DNA of 51,586 bases from Clostridia bacterium (GCA_017436645.1 JAFSCR010000010.1:1-51586); one strand, 5' to 3'; counted from the stretch's first letter, positions 1 to 8,750 are shown. The notes: generated by a model from the sequence alone, not told the origin. A program made the numbers and translations.

Positions 1-55
1 CCTCATTTTGCTATAAATTTTAGACTTTAAATGAAAATTGAGCTTGTTCTTTTTG

Positions 56-115
56 CAAAACAAAAAGAGACAAGTCTTCGAAACCCTTGAAATATCAAGG
101 TTTTCTTGACTTGTC
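56..115 (-). terminator. Terminator-like hairpin with U-tract, left edge
   Basis: Read leftward, GACAAGTC (108-115) pairs with GACTTGTC (69-76). An inner stem forms around ACCTTGA/TCAAGGGT, and a T-rich run follows at 57-68. It lies immediately downstream of the candidate promoter at 119-146, so it could be an attenuator in the leader of a gene outside the window, or the end of a very short RNA. No coding region is recognisable in 1-118. Confidence 0.5.
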
Positions 116-118
116 CCT

Positions 119-146
119 ATTATAGCACAATGATAAAATCAGTGAA
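119..146 (-). promoter_or_regulatory. Candidate leftward promoter
   Basis: On the minus strand TTCACT (141-146) and TATAAT (119-124) are separated by 16 bp. It would fire toward the left edge of the window, straight into the hairpin at 56-115. The assignment rests only on the two hexamers. Confidence 0.4.
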
Positions 147-166
147 CGATTTAGATGCCTATTTTC

Positions 167-362
167 AGCTAAATTTTGAACTAAAGTTCAAAGCTAAATT
201 ATTTCGCTTCGCTCCATAGCTAAATAACTCCTTCGGAGTAGCTAAATTAAATTCGCCGTTTAGCTGACCGAAGGTCAATTTAGCTACGAAGTAATTTAGC
301 GTGCGTCAGCACATTTAGCTCGCCGTCAGGCGAATTTAGCTGAATTCAACTTTGTTGAATTC
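167..362. repeat. Array of short hairpins spaced by AGCTAAAT/ATTTAGCT
   Basis: AGCTAAAT occurs at 167-174, 192-199, 218-225 and 240-247. After a central flip its reverse complement (ATTTAGCT or one-base variants) occurs at 258-265, 278-285, 294-301, 313-320 and 334-341. Most spacers are small palindromes of different sequence: TTGAACT/AGTTCAA, ACTCC/GGAGT, GACC/GGTC, GTGC/GCAC, CGCC/GGCG, and a longer GAATTCAAC/GTTGAATTC at 342-362. Left and right repeat units can pair, giving a branched tree-like fold with hairpin side arms. No ORF fits it. It fills most of the gene-free stretch 1-452; its function is unknown to me, and I judge it a dispersed-repeat type element. Confidence 0.85.
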
Positions 363-421
363 ATTATACCATAAACAAAAAAATATTTCAACATTCTTCC
401 ATATCCTGAATGAAACAATGT

Positions 422-450
422 AAAAAACCACTCATCTGAGTGGTTTTTTT
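422..450. terminator. Bidirectional terminator after the ECF transporter gene
   Basis: AAACCACTCA (425-434) pairs with TGAGTGGTTT (437-446), with A-rich and T-rich flanks so it can work on either strand. It sits just beyond the stop codon of the leftward ECF fusion gene at 453. Confidence 0.8.
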
Positions 451-452
451 GT

Positions 453-2891
453 TTAGTCGAGGCCGTATTTTATCTTTACTCTTTCCAGTTTCTCTATCAT
501 GGGGCCGGAAAGCACCCACAGAAAAAATGCAGTTGACAGGCCATGAATGATATCGAGGGGCAGCCCCGCCATGAAAGAGGCGGCAATCATTTCCCATTTA
601 ATTTTATCCTGCCACATGATGATGGATGCCGGATTCATAATGCCGCCGTAAAGAACGAGGGCGCTCAGTATGCCAAATATAGAAAGCGGTCCTTTTGTTT
701 TTGGGATAAGCCTTTTTTTGAAAAGGATGCCTGCCAGAAATCCGATAATGCCGAAAGCAAACATCTGCCATGGAGTCCACGGGCCCTGCCCGAAGAAAAA
801 GTTTGAAACAAAGCTTGTGACGGCGCCAACCAAAAATCCGGCCTCCCCGCCAAAACACACGCCCGATAAAATCACAAGGGCCAGCGTAGGTTTAAACTGG
901 GGAACCATAAAAAAGGCGGCACGTCCGATTACACCAATTGCACACAGGACGCTGATTGTAATCAGCTCTCTTGCTTTTGGTTTCCTTGACTCAAAGGATA
1001 AAAAGAAAGCAAAAATCGTTTCCAGAATTATAAGAAGGCTTATAAAATAATACTTTCTGTTATCGAGAAACGAAGTACCGATATAAATGGTGAGCGGAAT
1101 AAGTAGAAGTATAAAAAGCGGGGATAGTTTTCTTTTTTTCGTCCGTTTCGCAGTGGCTTTGGGTACCTTGGTTTCTTCCTGTTTCGTTTCAACCACCTTT
1201 GGCAGGGCAGGCTTTTCCGCATTTTCTTTTACGCTTCCCCCCAGGGCCCGAATAATATCCTCTGCCAAAACTGCATGTGGAAGGCTTGTTCTTGCCATAC
1301 GGTTTGCCGCCGTCGTGTAAAAATTCTTTCCGCTGAAAAACGCTCTCGGTGCGCCTTCGGATGTGATGCTGCCATCAAAAAAGAGGGCGCATCTGTCAGC
1401 GTACTCGGCGCAAAATTCTATATCGTGCGACACCATAATAACCGTTTTGCCGCTTGCCTTCAGCTTTGCAAGAATACGGGCAAATTCCGCTTTAAAATGC
1501 GCATCCATACCTTTTGTGGGCTCGTCCAGAAGCAAAATCTCAGGGTCGGTGAGAAGAATTTTTGCAAGGGCGGTTCTTTGCTGTTCTCCGCCCGACAGGT
1601 CATACGGGTGCATATTGAGAAGATAATCAATTTCGCAAAAAGCGGCAACCTTTTTAACCCTTTGTTCTTTCTCTTCTTTGGAAAGTGTTTGGGCGGAAAG
1701 CATGTCCACCAGATCAAGAAAAACTGTATTTTTCAAAAATACGCTCTGTGGATTTTGCGGCAGTACGCCGAGAACGCCTCCATAAAGATGGGGCACTTTG
1801 GAAAGCGGCATCCCTTTTATATATACATCGCCTCTTTGCGGTGTGTTTAGTCCCGCAATGAGGGAAAGTGCCGTCGTCTTCCCTGTGCCGTTACCGCCTA
1901 CAATGCAGTACAGCTCGCCTTTTTTGACACGTAAATTTAACCCTCGGATTACATCGGGCACATCTCTTTCGTACCGAAACCATGCCTCCCGAATTTCGAT
2001 GACGGTTTCCCCGTCTTTCTCAGGGGCATCTGCAGGAATAGCGTCAGGATTTATAGTGTTTTCTTTCCCGTAGGCTTCGAGCCACAGTCTGCCGTCTTTG
2101 ACATGCACGGGGCAAGGAAGATGATTTGGGACTGCACCGTGCACCCGCATGGGCGTCGGCAATGCTTTATACATGCTGTGGCCTGTTTCATGAAGGGTTT
2201 TCCCCACCATTTCAGGGGTGCCTTCGGCGACAATTTTACCGCCGTCCAGTACGATGACTTTATCTGCCTGCGGAAATGCATCCTCCAGACGGTGCTCCGT
2301 GAGAATCACGGTAACGCCAAGCTCACGGTTTATTTTTTCAAGCGCCTTTAAAAACTCTGCGGCCGAGATGGGGTCAAGCTGACTTGTGGGCTCGTCCAGT
2401 ATTAAAACGGACGGCTGCATAACCATTACGGCGGCGAGATTTAAAAGCTGTTTCTGGCCGCCTGAAAGCTCACTTACATTTTTATGAAACCAGGATTCCA
2501 GACCAAAAAATGATGCCATTTCGGATACCCTTGCCCGAATTTCCGGCGTTTTGTATCCGAGGCTTTCAAGCCCGAAGGCAAGCTCGTGCCATACCTTGTC
2601 GGTTACAATTTGGCTTTCCGGATTTTGCATCACAAAACCGATGCGAGCCGCCTGTTCTTTCTCATCCCATTCCAAAAGCGGTTTTCCTTCGAAATCTATA
2701 TTGCCGCAGAGCGTACCAAATGGCGAAATGGCCGGCTTTAAAAGCCGCAAGAGCGTGGTTTTTCCGCATCCCGACCTGCCGCAAATCAGCAAAAATTCGC
2801 CTCGATTGACGGTAAAACTGACCGTATCAATTGCTTTCTTCTCCCTTTTAGGATAGGTAAAGCTCAGATTTTCGAGCTTAAAGCTTTCCAT
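453..2891 (-). CDS. ECF transporter: two ATPase domains fused to an S-component-like membrane domain
   Basis: A protein of about 812 residues. It has two ABC ATPase domains in tandem, then a linker rich in Lys and Glu, then a membrane region of several helices over roughly the last 220 residues. Domain 1 shows Walker A GRSGCGKTT near residue 38, signature LSGGQKQ and Walker B LILDEPTSQLD. Domain 2 shows GGNGTGKTT, LSGGEQQR and LLLDEPTKGMD, so both nucleotide sites look intact. The tail has the glycine-rich helix pattern of ECF substrate-binding S components (for example GQGPWTPWQMFAFG). ATP hydrolysis would drive vitamin uptake together with the EcfT encoded just upstream. The start is the ATG at 2891, because GGAGGTGAG lies 3-11 bases before it and an upstream GTG would place that site inside the gene. 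It overlaps ecfT by 28 bp. The upstream riboswitch suggests cobalamin or a precursor as substrate, which is inference. Confidence 0.85.
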   Translation of the reverse strand: MESFKLENLSFTYPKREKKAIDTVSFTVNRGEFLLICGRSGCGKTTLLRLLKPAISPFGTLCGNIDFEGKPLLEWDEKEQAARIGFVMQNPESQIVTDKVWHELAFGLESLGYKTPEIRARVSEMASFFGLESWFHKNVSELSGGQKQLLNLAAVMVMQPSVLILDEPTSQLDPISAAEFLKALEKINRELGVTVILTEHRLEDAFPQADKVIVLDGGKIVAEGTPEMVGKTLHETGHSMYKALPTPMRVHGAVPNHLPCPVHVKDGRLWLEAYGKENTINPDAIPADAPEKDGETVIEIREAWFRYERDVPDVIRGLNLRVKKGELYCIVGGNGTGKTTALSLIAGLNTPQRGDVYIKGMPLSKVPHLYGGVLGVLPQNPQSVFLKNTVFLDLVDMLSAQTLSKEEKEQRVKKVAAFCEIDYLLNMHPYDLSGGEQQRTALAKILLTDPEILLLDEPTKGMDAHFKAEFARILAKLKASGKTVIMVSHDIEFCAEYADRCALFFDGSITSEGAPRAFFSGKNFYTTAANRMARTSLPHAVLAEDIIRALGGSVKENAEKPALPKVVETKQEETKVPKATAKRTKKRKLSPLFILLLIPLTIYIGTSFLDNRKYYFISLLIILETIFAFFLSFESRKPKARELITISVLCAIGVIGRAAFFMVPQFKPTLALVILSGVCFGGEAGFLVGAVTSFVSNFFFGQGPWTPWQMFAFGIIGFLAGILFKKRLIPKTKGPLSIFGILSALVLYGGIMNPASIIMWQDKIKWEMIAASFMAGLPLDIIHGLSTAFFLWVLSGPMIEKLERVKIKYGLD

Positions 2892-3751
2892 TTTCTCACC
2901 TCCCACACATCAATTATAACAGGGCACATAAAAAGAAGAAACTGTGCCGCAAATACGCTTATACCAAACGGAGAAACGGCTGACATTCTGAGAACCGGGA
3001 AAAAGCTGAAATAAGTGCTGCCCCAAATGGCCCCGAATAAGGTATACATGCCTAAAAACAGAATGCAAATAAGCGCTTTTTTATCCCTTCTATCAAATTT
3101 ATAAACAGAAAAGGCTGTTCTTTCCGGGATGCCGTATCCACGGGCTTTCATGCTGTCCGCCGTTTCAATGGAATTTTCCAGCGCCCATGTGGTCATAATG
3201 GACAAAACCGCCAGGCCATGCCTTATGCGGCGGAAGAAGTTTCTGCCTCCTATTGCCTGCCCCATACATTTTTGTGCAGTCCGGACTTCTTTCAGCTGTG
3301 CAGAAAACCGCGGCACAAAACGAAGCGTCATAGAAATGACAAGTGACATTGCCGGCATGATTTTTCCGAAAAGATACATAAACTTATCACTTGTCATAAC
3401 CGCATTATAGGAAGAGAAGTGACAGATTACACTAACTATCATGGTGCCGGCAAAAAGGCCGTACAGAATAGCTTCCAGCGTCAGCGGGTTTCCGCTTGGA
3501 AAATAGGCAAGTGTGGTAACCCCTTCATGATTAAATGCAGAATTGAAAAGCCCCATCAACAAAAGCATGGAAATCATAGATATTAAATTCCGCCCTGCCT
3601 GTTTTTTGCCTTTCAGCATCACAGAATATGTAAACCCCGAAAAGAGAGAGATCAAAAGATGCACCGGATGCATCAAAAAGCAGGAAAAACCGATTACAAA
3701 AACGAAATAAGTGAAATTCACAATCGGATGATAGGTTTTAAATGCATGCAA
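2864..3751 (-). CDS. ecfT: ECF transporter transmembrane component EcfT
   Basis: A membrane protein of 295 residues from the CbiQ/EcfT family, the scaffold that links the S component to the ATPases. Hydrophobic helices fill the first 120 residues and the C-terminal part. The cytoplasmic stretch between them carries the family's Ala-Arg-Gly coupling motif (SMKARGYG). The start is a TTG at 3751, preceded at good spacing by GGAGG; no in-frame ATG is available nearby. It is the first gene after the cobalamin-type riboswitch and its terminator, and its end overlaps the ATPase/S fusion gene, so the two are co-translated. Reads as complete. Confidence 0.85.
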   Translation of the reverse strand: MHAFKTYHPIVNFTYFVFVIGFSCFLMHPVHLLISLFSGFTYSVMLKGKKQAGRNLISMISMLLLMGLFNSAFNHEGVTTLAYFPSGNPLTLEAILYGLFAGTMIVSVICHFSSYNAVMTSDKFMYLFGKIMPAMSLVISMTLRFVPRFSAQLKEVRTAQKCMGQAIGGRNFFRRIRHGLAVLSIMTTWALENSIETADSMKARGYGIPERTAFSVYKFDRRDKKALICILFLGMYTLFGAIWGSTYFSFFPVLRMSAVSPFGISVFAAQFLLFMCPVIIDVWEVRKWKALSSKI

Positions 3752-3773
3752 CCTTTTCCCCTCCTTTCTCTTT

Positions 3774-3822
3774 CAATAAAAAAGCCGCAGTAATTTTACT
3801 AAAAAAATTACCACAGCTGCGT
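3774..3822 (-). terminator. Riboswitch-controlled intrinsic terminator
   Basis: On the minus strand a G/C-capped stem (arms 3803-3819 and 3783-3796, with AAAATTAC in one and GTAATTTT in the other) is followed by a run of Ts at 3777-3782. It lies between the riboswitch core and the ecfT ribosome-binding site, where an expression-platform terminator belongs. Confidence 0.75.
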
Positions 3823-3884
3823 TTTCCTGTGACAGGCACAATTTGTTCAAATACAAAAACGCTATCCATTGCCTCTTTAAAATA

Positions 3885-4098
3885 CAGGATAGCATCAGAG
3901 CAGGTCTTGTGACTCGCACCATATAGACGATATCGTCCACGTTTTTACAGTCTGCCTTCTCAGTTTCCCAATGACTATCTTTCGATAACGGCTATAAAAA
4001 CTTCGGTGCACACACCGACAGGTATCGCAGGGGATTCTCGCCCCATTCCCTTTTCACCGGCTATGCCTTTTTCTGCGGCATAGCCGACACTCTGTGTG
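3885..4098 (-). ncRNA. Cobalamin-type riboswitch
   Basis: The minus strand shows the conserved order of the cobalamin aptamer: a 9-bp hairpin GGCTATGCC/GGCATAGCC, then GGTGAAAAGGGAA, a GGGG...AATCCCC helix, a CATTGGGAAACTG/GGCAGACTG region, and near the 3' end GAGTCACAAGACCTGC, the hallmark of the family's P3/J6-3 closing part. A promoter lies upstream and a terminator plus ecfT downstream. Known members repress vitamin B12 transport or synthesis genes when the cofactor is abundant. The subclass (adenosyl- or aquo-cobalamin) was not determined. Confidence 0.85.
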
Positions 4099-4118
4099 CA
4101 ATTATTTACTTTTAAATT

Positions 4119-4147
4119 TATTCTAGCATAACCATTTGGAAAATGCA
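4119..4147 (-). promoter_or_regulatory. Promoter of the riboswitch-ECF transcript
   Basis: TTGCAT (4142-4147) and TAGAAT (4119-4124) on the minus strand with exactly 17 bp between them, about 20 bp upstream of the riboswitch. I saw nothing else in the rest of 4099-4265. Confidence 0.7.
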
Positions 4148-4265
4148 AGGGCTGTTGTTAAAATGGAAACGATAAAATTGGCGCTTGCACATCCGTTTGC
4201 AAATGCGGAAAACCCAAAAACCGCTTTCGTTCGTTTTCCCCTGTCAGCTTGTGACTGTATCAAAA

Positions 4266-4961
4266 TTAGCCTCGTAAGCTTAGAATATCCTCAAGTTTTC
4301 CAAGCCGGTCGATTTCATATGTAACGGAAACACCTGACGTGTTCGGTTTATGCGCCGGATTAAACCAGCATGTATCAATCCCTGCCATGGCGCCTCCCTT
4401 CATATCGCTGGTAAGGGAATCTCCAATGAGCAGTACTTCTTTTTTATCGGTAACGCCGATTTTCTCAAAGACGTAATCAAAATACGCTTTGCTTGGCTTT
4501 TCTGCGCCTACACAGTCTGATATAAATATTCCATCAAAAATTTTATCAAGACCGGAAAGTCGTAATTTCTTTTCCTGTGCAATCTTCGTGCCGTTGGTAA
4601 CGGCTGCAAGTGTATATTTTCCTTTTTGGGAAAGGAGAATTTCCTTTGCATTTTCTATAAACACCACATAGTCCCCAAGTGCCACCTGATAATCGCGGTT
4701 AAAGTTTTCCGCAAGGGAAACATCCGCTCCGATGATTTCAAAAAACTCCCGAAACCTTCCCACTAAAATTTCCGCCTTTGTAAGCTCGTTTCTCTCCAGC
4801 ATCTGCCAGTACTTTAAGTTAATATCCGAATATAACTTAATCTTGTCTTCACTGATTTCGCCAAGATTATATTTTTGAAAAAGAGCACGCATGGCACACG
4901 CCTCAGCGGCAAGAAAATCAAGCACGGTTCCGTCTATATCCCATAGTAAGTATTTATACAT
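4266..4961 (-). CDS. YjjG-family HAD hydrolase (noncanonical pyrimidine nucleotidase type)
   Basis: A cytoplasmic protein of 231 residues, close to the usual length of YjjG. The haloacid dehalogenase motifs are in order: DIDGTVLD near residue 8 (nucleophile Asp and acid/base Asp), TNGT in the middle (motif II Thr), a conserved Lys in GAEKPS, and GDSLTSD near residue 175 (metal-binding acid residues). YjjG enzymes dephosphorylate pyrimidine nucleoside monophosphates and help clear damaged ones; this specificity is inferred from family resemblance. The start at 4961 fits MYKYLLWDIDGT with GGAGAAAG upstream; an in-frame start at 5009 would add 16 unlikely residues. It stands alone between the BMP importer and the riboswitch unit. 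Confidence 0.8.
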   Translation of the reverse strand: MYKYLLWDIDGTVLDFLAAEACAMRALFQKYNLGEISEDKIKLYSDINLKYWQMLERNELTKAEILVGRFREFFEIIGADVSLAENFNRDYQVALGDYVVFIENAKEILLSQKGKYTLAAVTNGTKIAQEKKLRLSGLDKIFDGIFISDCVGAEKPSKAYFDYVFEKIGVTDKKEVLLIGDSLTSDMKGGAMAGIDTCWFNPAHKPNTSGVSVTYEIDRLGKLEDILSLRG

Positions 4962-5065
4962 ATCCACTCTTTCTCCATTCACAAAATGCTTTTCTTTCCA
5001 TTGACACACAGAGTATTCTCATATGCATGCAAAGAAAGTTCCAAATGTGTTTTTATGCACATAAT

Positions 5066-5103
5066 TGTAAAACAATCCCGGAACTTATAAAAATTCCGGG
5101 ATT
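5066..5103 (-). terminator. Terminator of the BMP importer operon
   Basis: AATCCCGGAA (5074-5083) pairs with TTCCGGGATT (5094-5103). On the minus strand it is followed by GTTTTAC. It lies just past the stop codon of the last permease gene at 5109. Confidence 0.75.
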
Positions 5104-5108
5104 ATATA

Positions 5109-6095
5109 TTACCGTTCTTCGCGGAAGTAAGGCAAGCCTAAAGCCGCAGGGGGCTGATTCTCTTTTTTATTCCGGACGCTGGTGATAATCAGTACCACAA
5201 TGGTAACCACGTACGGAAGCATTTCAAAAAGCTTTTTCGCACTGACGCTGATATTCGGTATATAGGTAGGGATTACATACAGGAAACCGAAGAGTATGGA
5301 ACCGAGGATACTGAGAGACGGTCTCCATACAGAAAAGATAACGAGGGCAATGGAAAGCCAGCCTCTGTCACCAAAACCGTTGTTAGACCAGACGCCGTTG
5401 GCATAGTCCATTACGTAGTACAGACCGCCAAGACCTGCAATGGCACTACCGATGCAGGTGGAAAGGTATTTATACTTTGTAACGTTGATACCTGCAGCAT
5501 CTGCCGTTTCCGGACTTTCCCCGACAGCTCTAAGGTGGAGCCCCATACGGGTTTTCTTCAAAATAAAAGAGGAAATCACGGCAACAATAATGGCCAGATA
5601 TACCAAAAAGCCGTAAGAAAGGAATATGTCCCCGAACCAGCCGAGCTTTTCGGCAAAGGGCAGACTGGTTTTAAATGCATTACTCGTGTTGGAAAGTGCA
5701 ATGGAAGGAACATCGGTATTTACAAGTTTAATAAGGGAACCGCCAAAGAAGTTACCGATGCCGATACCAAAAGTGGTGAGCGCAAGGCCTGTTACATTCT
5801 GATTCGCTCTTAATGTGACCGTCAAAAAGCAATAGATAAGACCCATTAAAACCGAGCCGACGATGGAACACAAAAACGGAATCAGCACGGCGAGAAGCGG
5901 GTTTATCATTGTGGGAGATGCAAAGCTCTGTTCATACAAGAAAGACCCTGCAACACCGCTAATGGCGCCCACATACATAATACCGGGAATCCCCAGATTC
6001 AGGTGGCCTGCTTTTTCCGTAAGGATTTCACCCGTGGAACCGAAGAGAAGAGGTGTGCCCTGCATTACGGCACGCTGAATAATCGTTGTAATCAT
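5109..6095 (-). CDS. BMP-type nucleoside ABC transporter, permease 2
   Basis: A membrane protein of 328 residues in the BPD_transp_2 (RbsC/YufQ-like) family, with about nine hydrophobic segments. The cytoplasmic loop GESPETADAAGINV matches the equivalent loop of the partner permease and is the likely contact with the ATPase. Together with the other permease it forms the channel of a nucleoside importer of the Bmp/Yuf type. The ATG at 6095 overlaps the stop of the upstream permease (ATGA), with AGGAGAAG before it, so translation is coupled. It is the last gene of the operon. Confidence 0.88.
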   Translation of the reverse strand: MITTIIQRAVMQGTPLLFGSTGEILTEKAGHLNLGIPGIMYVGAISGVAGSFLYEQSFASPTMINPLLAVLIPFLCSIVGSVLMGLIYCFLTVTLRANQNVTGLALTTFGIGIGNFFGGSLIKLVNTDVPSIALSNTSNAFKTSLPFAEKLGWFGDIFLSYGFLVYLAIIVAVISSFILKKTRMGLHLRAVGESPETADAAGINVTKYKYLSTCIGSAIAGLGGLYYVMDYANGVWSNNGFGDRGWLSIALVIFSVWRPSLSILGSILFGFLYVIPTYIPNISVSAKKLFEMLPYVVTIVVLIITSVRNKKENQPPAALGLPYFREER

Positions 6096-7198
6096 ACGTT
6101 CTTCTCCTTTCTTGCAAGCTTAATTCTGTAATTAATGAAAAACTCAGAACCGATAATAAAGAAAATGATGATACCGGTTATAATATCGGAAAACGAAGAG
6201 TTGAGCCTGTAAACTTCCGAAATTTTTGAAGCACCTTTTTGCAGGAACACGATAAGAAGCGAGGTGACTATCATAAATACGGGATTGAATTTTGCAAGCC
6301 ACGATACCATAATGGCCGTAAAGCCACGTCCGCCGGAGGTGTCACTTTTAAGTGAATGGTCCGTCCCCGCCACGAGCAGGAAACCTGCCACGCCACAGAG
6401 GGCACCGGAAATTGCCATAGTTCTTAAAATGACTTTTTTTACGTTGATGCCGATGTATTTTGCTGTTTTTTCGCTCTCACCGACAACGGAAATTTCATAG
6501 CCCTGTTTGCTGTACTTTAAATAAATATACAAAAGCACCGTAAGGACAATAACCACCAGAATATTGATTAAGTATTTTTGCCCAAGCAGGGTGGGAAGCT
6601 GACCGAATTCCAGTGTTCTCGGTGTACCCGAGCCCTTGGGAACAGACCACTCCAAAGTGAAATATGCAACGAGCTGAATGGCTACATAGTTCATCATAAG
6701 GGTAAAGAGGGTTTCATTTGCATTAAAACGGGTTTTAAAATACGCAGGAACGAGAGCCCAGATAGAGGCTGCCACCACACTTGCCAGGAACATAATGGGA
6801 ATTAAAACCCCGTTTGGCAATTTTCCGCCAAGGAAAATCATGCAGCTTGCCGTGGCGAGACCGCCAATCAGAATCTGCCCTTCCCCGCCGATATTCCAGA
6901 ACTTCATTTTGAAAGCCGGGGTGAGCGCCAGAGAAACACAGAGAAGAATTGCTGTATTCTGGAAAAGATTCCAGGTAAGACGGGGTGTGCCCACAGCACC
7001 TTCTACCATGGTAACGTACATTTCAATGGGATTGAGATCCGTCAGGGAAACGGTTACGAAGCCACACACGATAAGTGCGAAAAAGACGGAAAGGATGCGG
7101 ATTCCCCATGCCTTCCACCAGATGATATCGTCACGTTTGATAATGTGGCCATAGGAACCGGAGGCGACTTTTAAAAAGAAATTATCGAGTTTACGCAT
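6092..7198 (-). CDS. BMP-type nucleoside ABC transporter, permease 1
   Basis: About 368 residues, a YufP-like permease of the BPD_transp_2 family. It has a longer N-terminal cytoplasmic stretch than its partner, then multiple membrane helices and the loop GESEKTAKYIGINV. The start is the ATG at 7198, placed after GGAGGAGAAGG; it overlaps the end of the ATPase gene by 8 bp. An in-frame upstream extension to 7234 is unlikely because the ribosome-binding site would fall inside it. Pairs with the permease that follows. Confidence 0.88.
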   Translation of the reverse strand: MRKLDNFFLKVASGSYGHIIKRDDIIWWKAWGIRILSVFFALIVCGFVTVSLTDLNPIEMYVTMVEGAVGTPRLTWNLFQNTAILLCVSLALTPAFKMKFWNIGGEGQILIGGLATASCMIFLGGKLPNGVLIPIMFLASVVAASIWALVPAYFKTRFNANETLFTLMMNYVAIQLVAYFTLEWSVPKGSGTPRTLEFGQLPTLLGQKYLINILVVIVLTVLLYIYLKYSKQGYEISVVGESEKTAKYIGINVKKVILRTMAISGALCGVAGFLLVAGTDHSLKSDTSGGRGFTAIMVSWLAKFNPVFMIVTSLLIVFLQKGASKISEVYRLNSSFSDIITGIIIFFIIGSEFFINYRIKLARKEKNV

Positions 7199-8750
7199 TT
7201 TCACCTTCTCCTCCTTCCTGCATACATGCGGCATCTGATTTCGTCATCAAAATGCCGATTTCTTCTTTCGTAGTATTTCTGCCATCCACAATACCGGTAA
7301 TTCTGCCGGAGCCGATAACCATGATTCTGTCACAAAGCTCAATTAAAACGTCCAGATCCTCGCCGACAAAAATAACCGCAACGCCACTCTTCTTCTGTTC
7401 ATTGAGAAGATTATAAATGGTATAGGAAGAGTTAATGTCAAGGCCACGGACAGGATATGCTGCCATAAGCACCGTGGGAGAAGATGCGATTTCACGACCA
7501 ACGAGAACCTTTTGCACGTTACCGCCGGAAAGTCTTCTGACGGGGGTTGCAAGAGAAGGCGTGGAAACCTCAAGCCTGTCCACAATTTCTTCTGCAAGAC
7601 CCTTGGGTGCTTTTCGCTGTAAAAACAAAGACTGTCCCTTATTATAGCTTCTGAGCATCATATTATCTACAATATCCATGTTGCCTACAAGGCCCATGCC
7701 GAGTCTGTCCTCCGGCACAAAAGCAAGCCTTACGCCCATCTGTCGAATTTCAAGAGGCGTCCTGTCACGGAGATCCTCTTCTTCGCCTGTTTTGGGGTTA
7801 TGATAGATAACCTTTCCCTCTTCCAGATGCTGCAACCCTGCAATGGCTTCTAACAGTTCACGTTGTCCGCTGCCTGCAATCCCTGCAATGCCGAGAATTT
7901 CACCGGAGCGGACCGAGAAGGATACGTTGTCCAGAAGCTTTACGCCTTCACGGTTTATACAGCTGATGTTTTCCACCACCAGACGGTCTTCCCCGCCTTC
8001 GACAGCACTTCGTTCAATATTTAAAGAGATTTTCTTACCTACCATCATTTCCGTAAGCTCGGCTTCGTTTGTTTCGGCGGTTTTTACGGTGCCGATATAT
8101 TCGCCCTTCCGAAGAACGGCAACATTATCGGAAAGGGACAGTACTTCGTGCAGCTTATGGGTGATGATGATAATTGCCTTGCCATCCTCACGCATGTTGC
8201 GAAGCACCTTAAAGAGTTTTACCGTTTCCTGGGGCGTTAGTACTGCGGTAGGCTCGTCCAGTATGAGGATGTCCGCCCCACGATACAGTACCTTAATAAT
8301 TTCAACAGTCTGTTTTTCGGAAACAGACATTTCATAAATCTTTTTATAAGGGTCCAGCTCAAACCCGTACTGTGCGGTGATTTTCTGAATTTTTTCAACA
8401 TATTTCGGCATATCGAAGCCTTTTTCATCTTCAAGCCCGAGAACAATATTCTCCGCAGCAGTAAAAACATCAACAAGCTTAAAGTGCTGATGTATCATAC
8501 CGATTTTATGCTGAAATGCATCCTTTGGCGAGGCGATTACAATTTCTTCGCCGTCGGCAAAAATCTGTCCGCTGTCCGGAAAATAAATGCCGGCAACCAT
8601 GTTCATAAGGGTTGTTTTACCGCTGCCGTTTTCTCCGAGAATTGAAAGGATTTCGCCCTTTCGAACTTTCAGAGAAATATCTTTGTTGGCAACAACACTG
8701 CCGAAGGTTTTCGTAATGTTTTTAAGTTCAAGCGCAACATTCTTTTCCAT
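7191..8750 (-). CDS. BMP-type nucleoside ABC transporter, double ATPase
   Basis: About 519 residues with two ABC domains, as in RbsA and YufO. Domain 1 is complete: Walker A GENGSGKTT, signature-like VSEKQ and Walker B LILDEPTAVL. Domain 2 has a degenerate Walker A (GIAGSGQRE, no Lys-Thr) and a weakened Walker B (AAYPVRGLD), but a good LSGGNVQK signature. That asymmetry is normal in this family and implies one active hydrolysis site. The start is the ATG at 8750, with GGAGAG close upstream; the reading frame is open to 8816 without a better site. Energises the two permeases encoded downstream. Confidence 0.88.
   Translation of the reverse strand: MEKNVALELKNITKTFGSVVANKDISLKVRKGEILSILGENGSGKTTLMNMVAGIYFPDSGQIFADGEEIVIASPKDAFQHKIGMIHQHFKLVDVFTAAENIVLGLEDEKGFDMPKYVEKIQKITAQYGFELDPYKKIYEMSVSEKQTVEIIKVLYRGADILILDEPTAVLTPQETVKLFKVLRNMREDGKAIIIITHKLHEVLSLSDNVAVLRKGEYIGTVKTAETNEAELTEMMVGKKISLNIERSAVEGGEDRLVVENISCINREGVKLLDNVSFSVRSGEILGIAGIAGSGQRELLEAIAGLQHLEEGKVIYHNPKTGEEEDLRDRTPLEIRQMGVRLAFVPEDRLGMGLVGNMDIVDNMMLRSYNKGQSLFLQRKAPKGLAEEIVDRLEVSTPSLATPVRRLSGGNVQKVLVGREIASSPTVLMAAYPVRGLDINSSYTIYNLLNEQKKSGVAVIFVGEDLDVLIELCDRIMVIGSGRITGIVDGRNTTKEEIGILMTKSDAACMQEGGEGENA

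Noticed and set aside
167-362. CRISPR array
   Set aside because: Repeats are only 8 bp and change orientation, spacers are palindromes, and no cas genes are seen.
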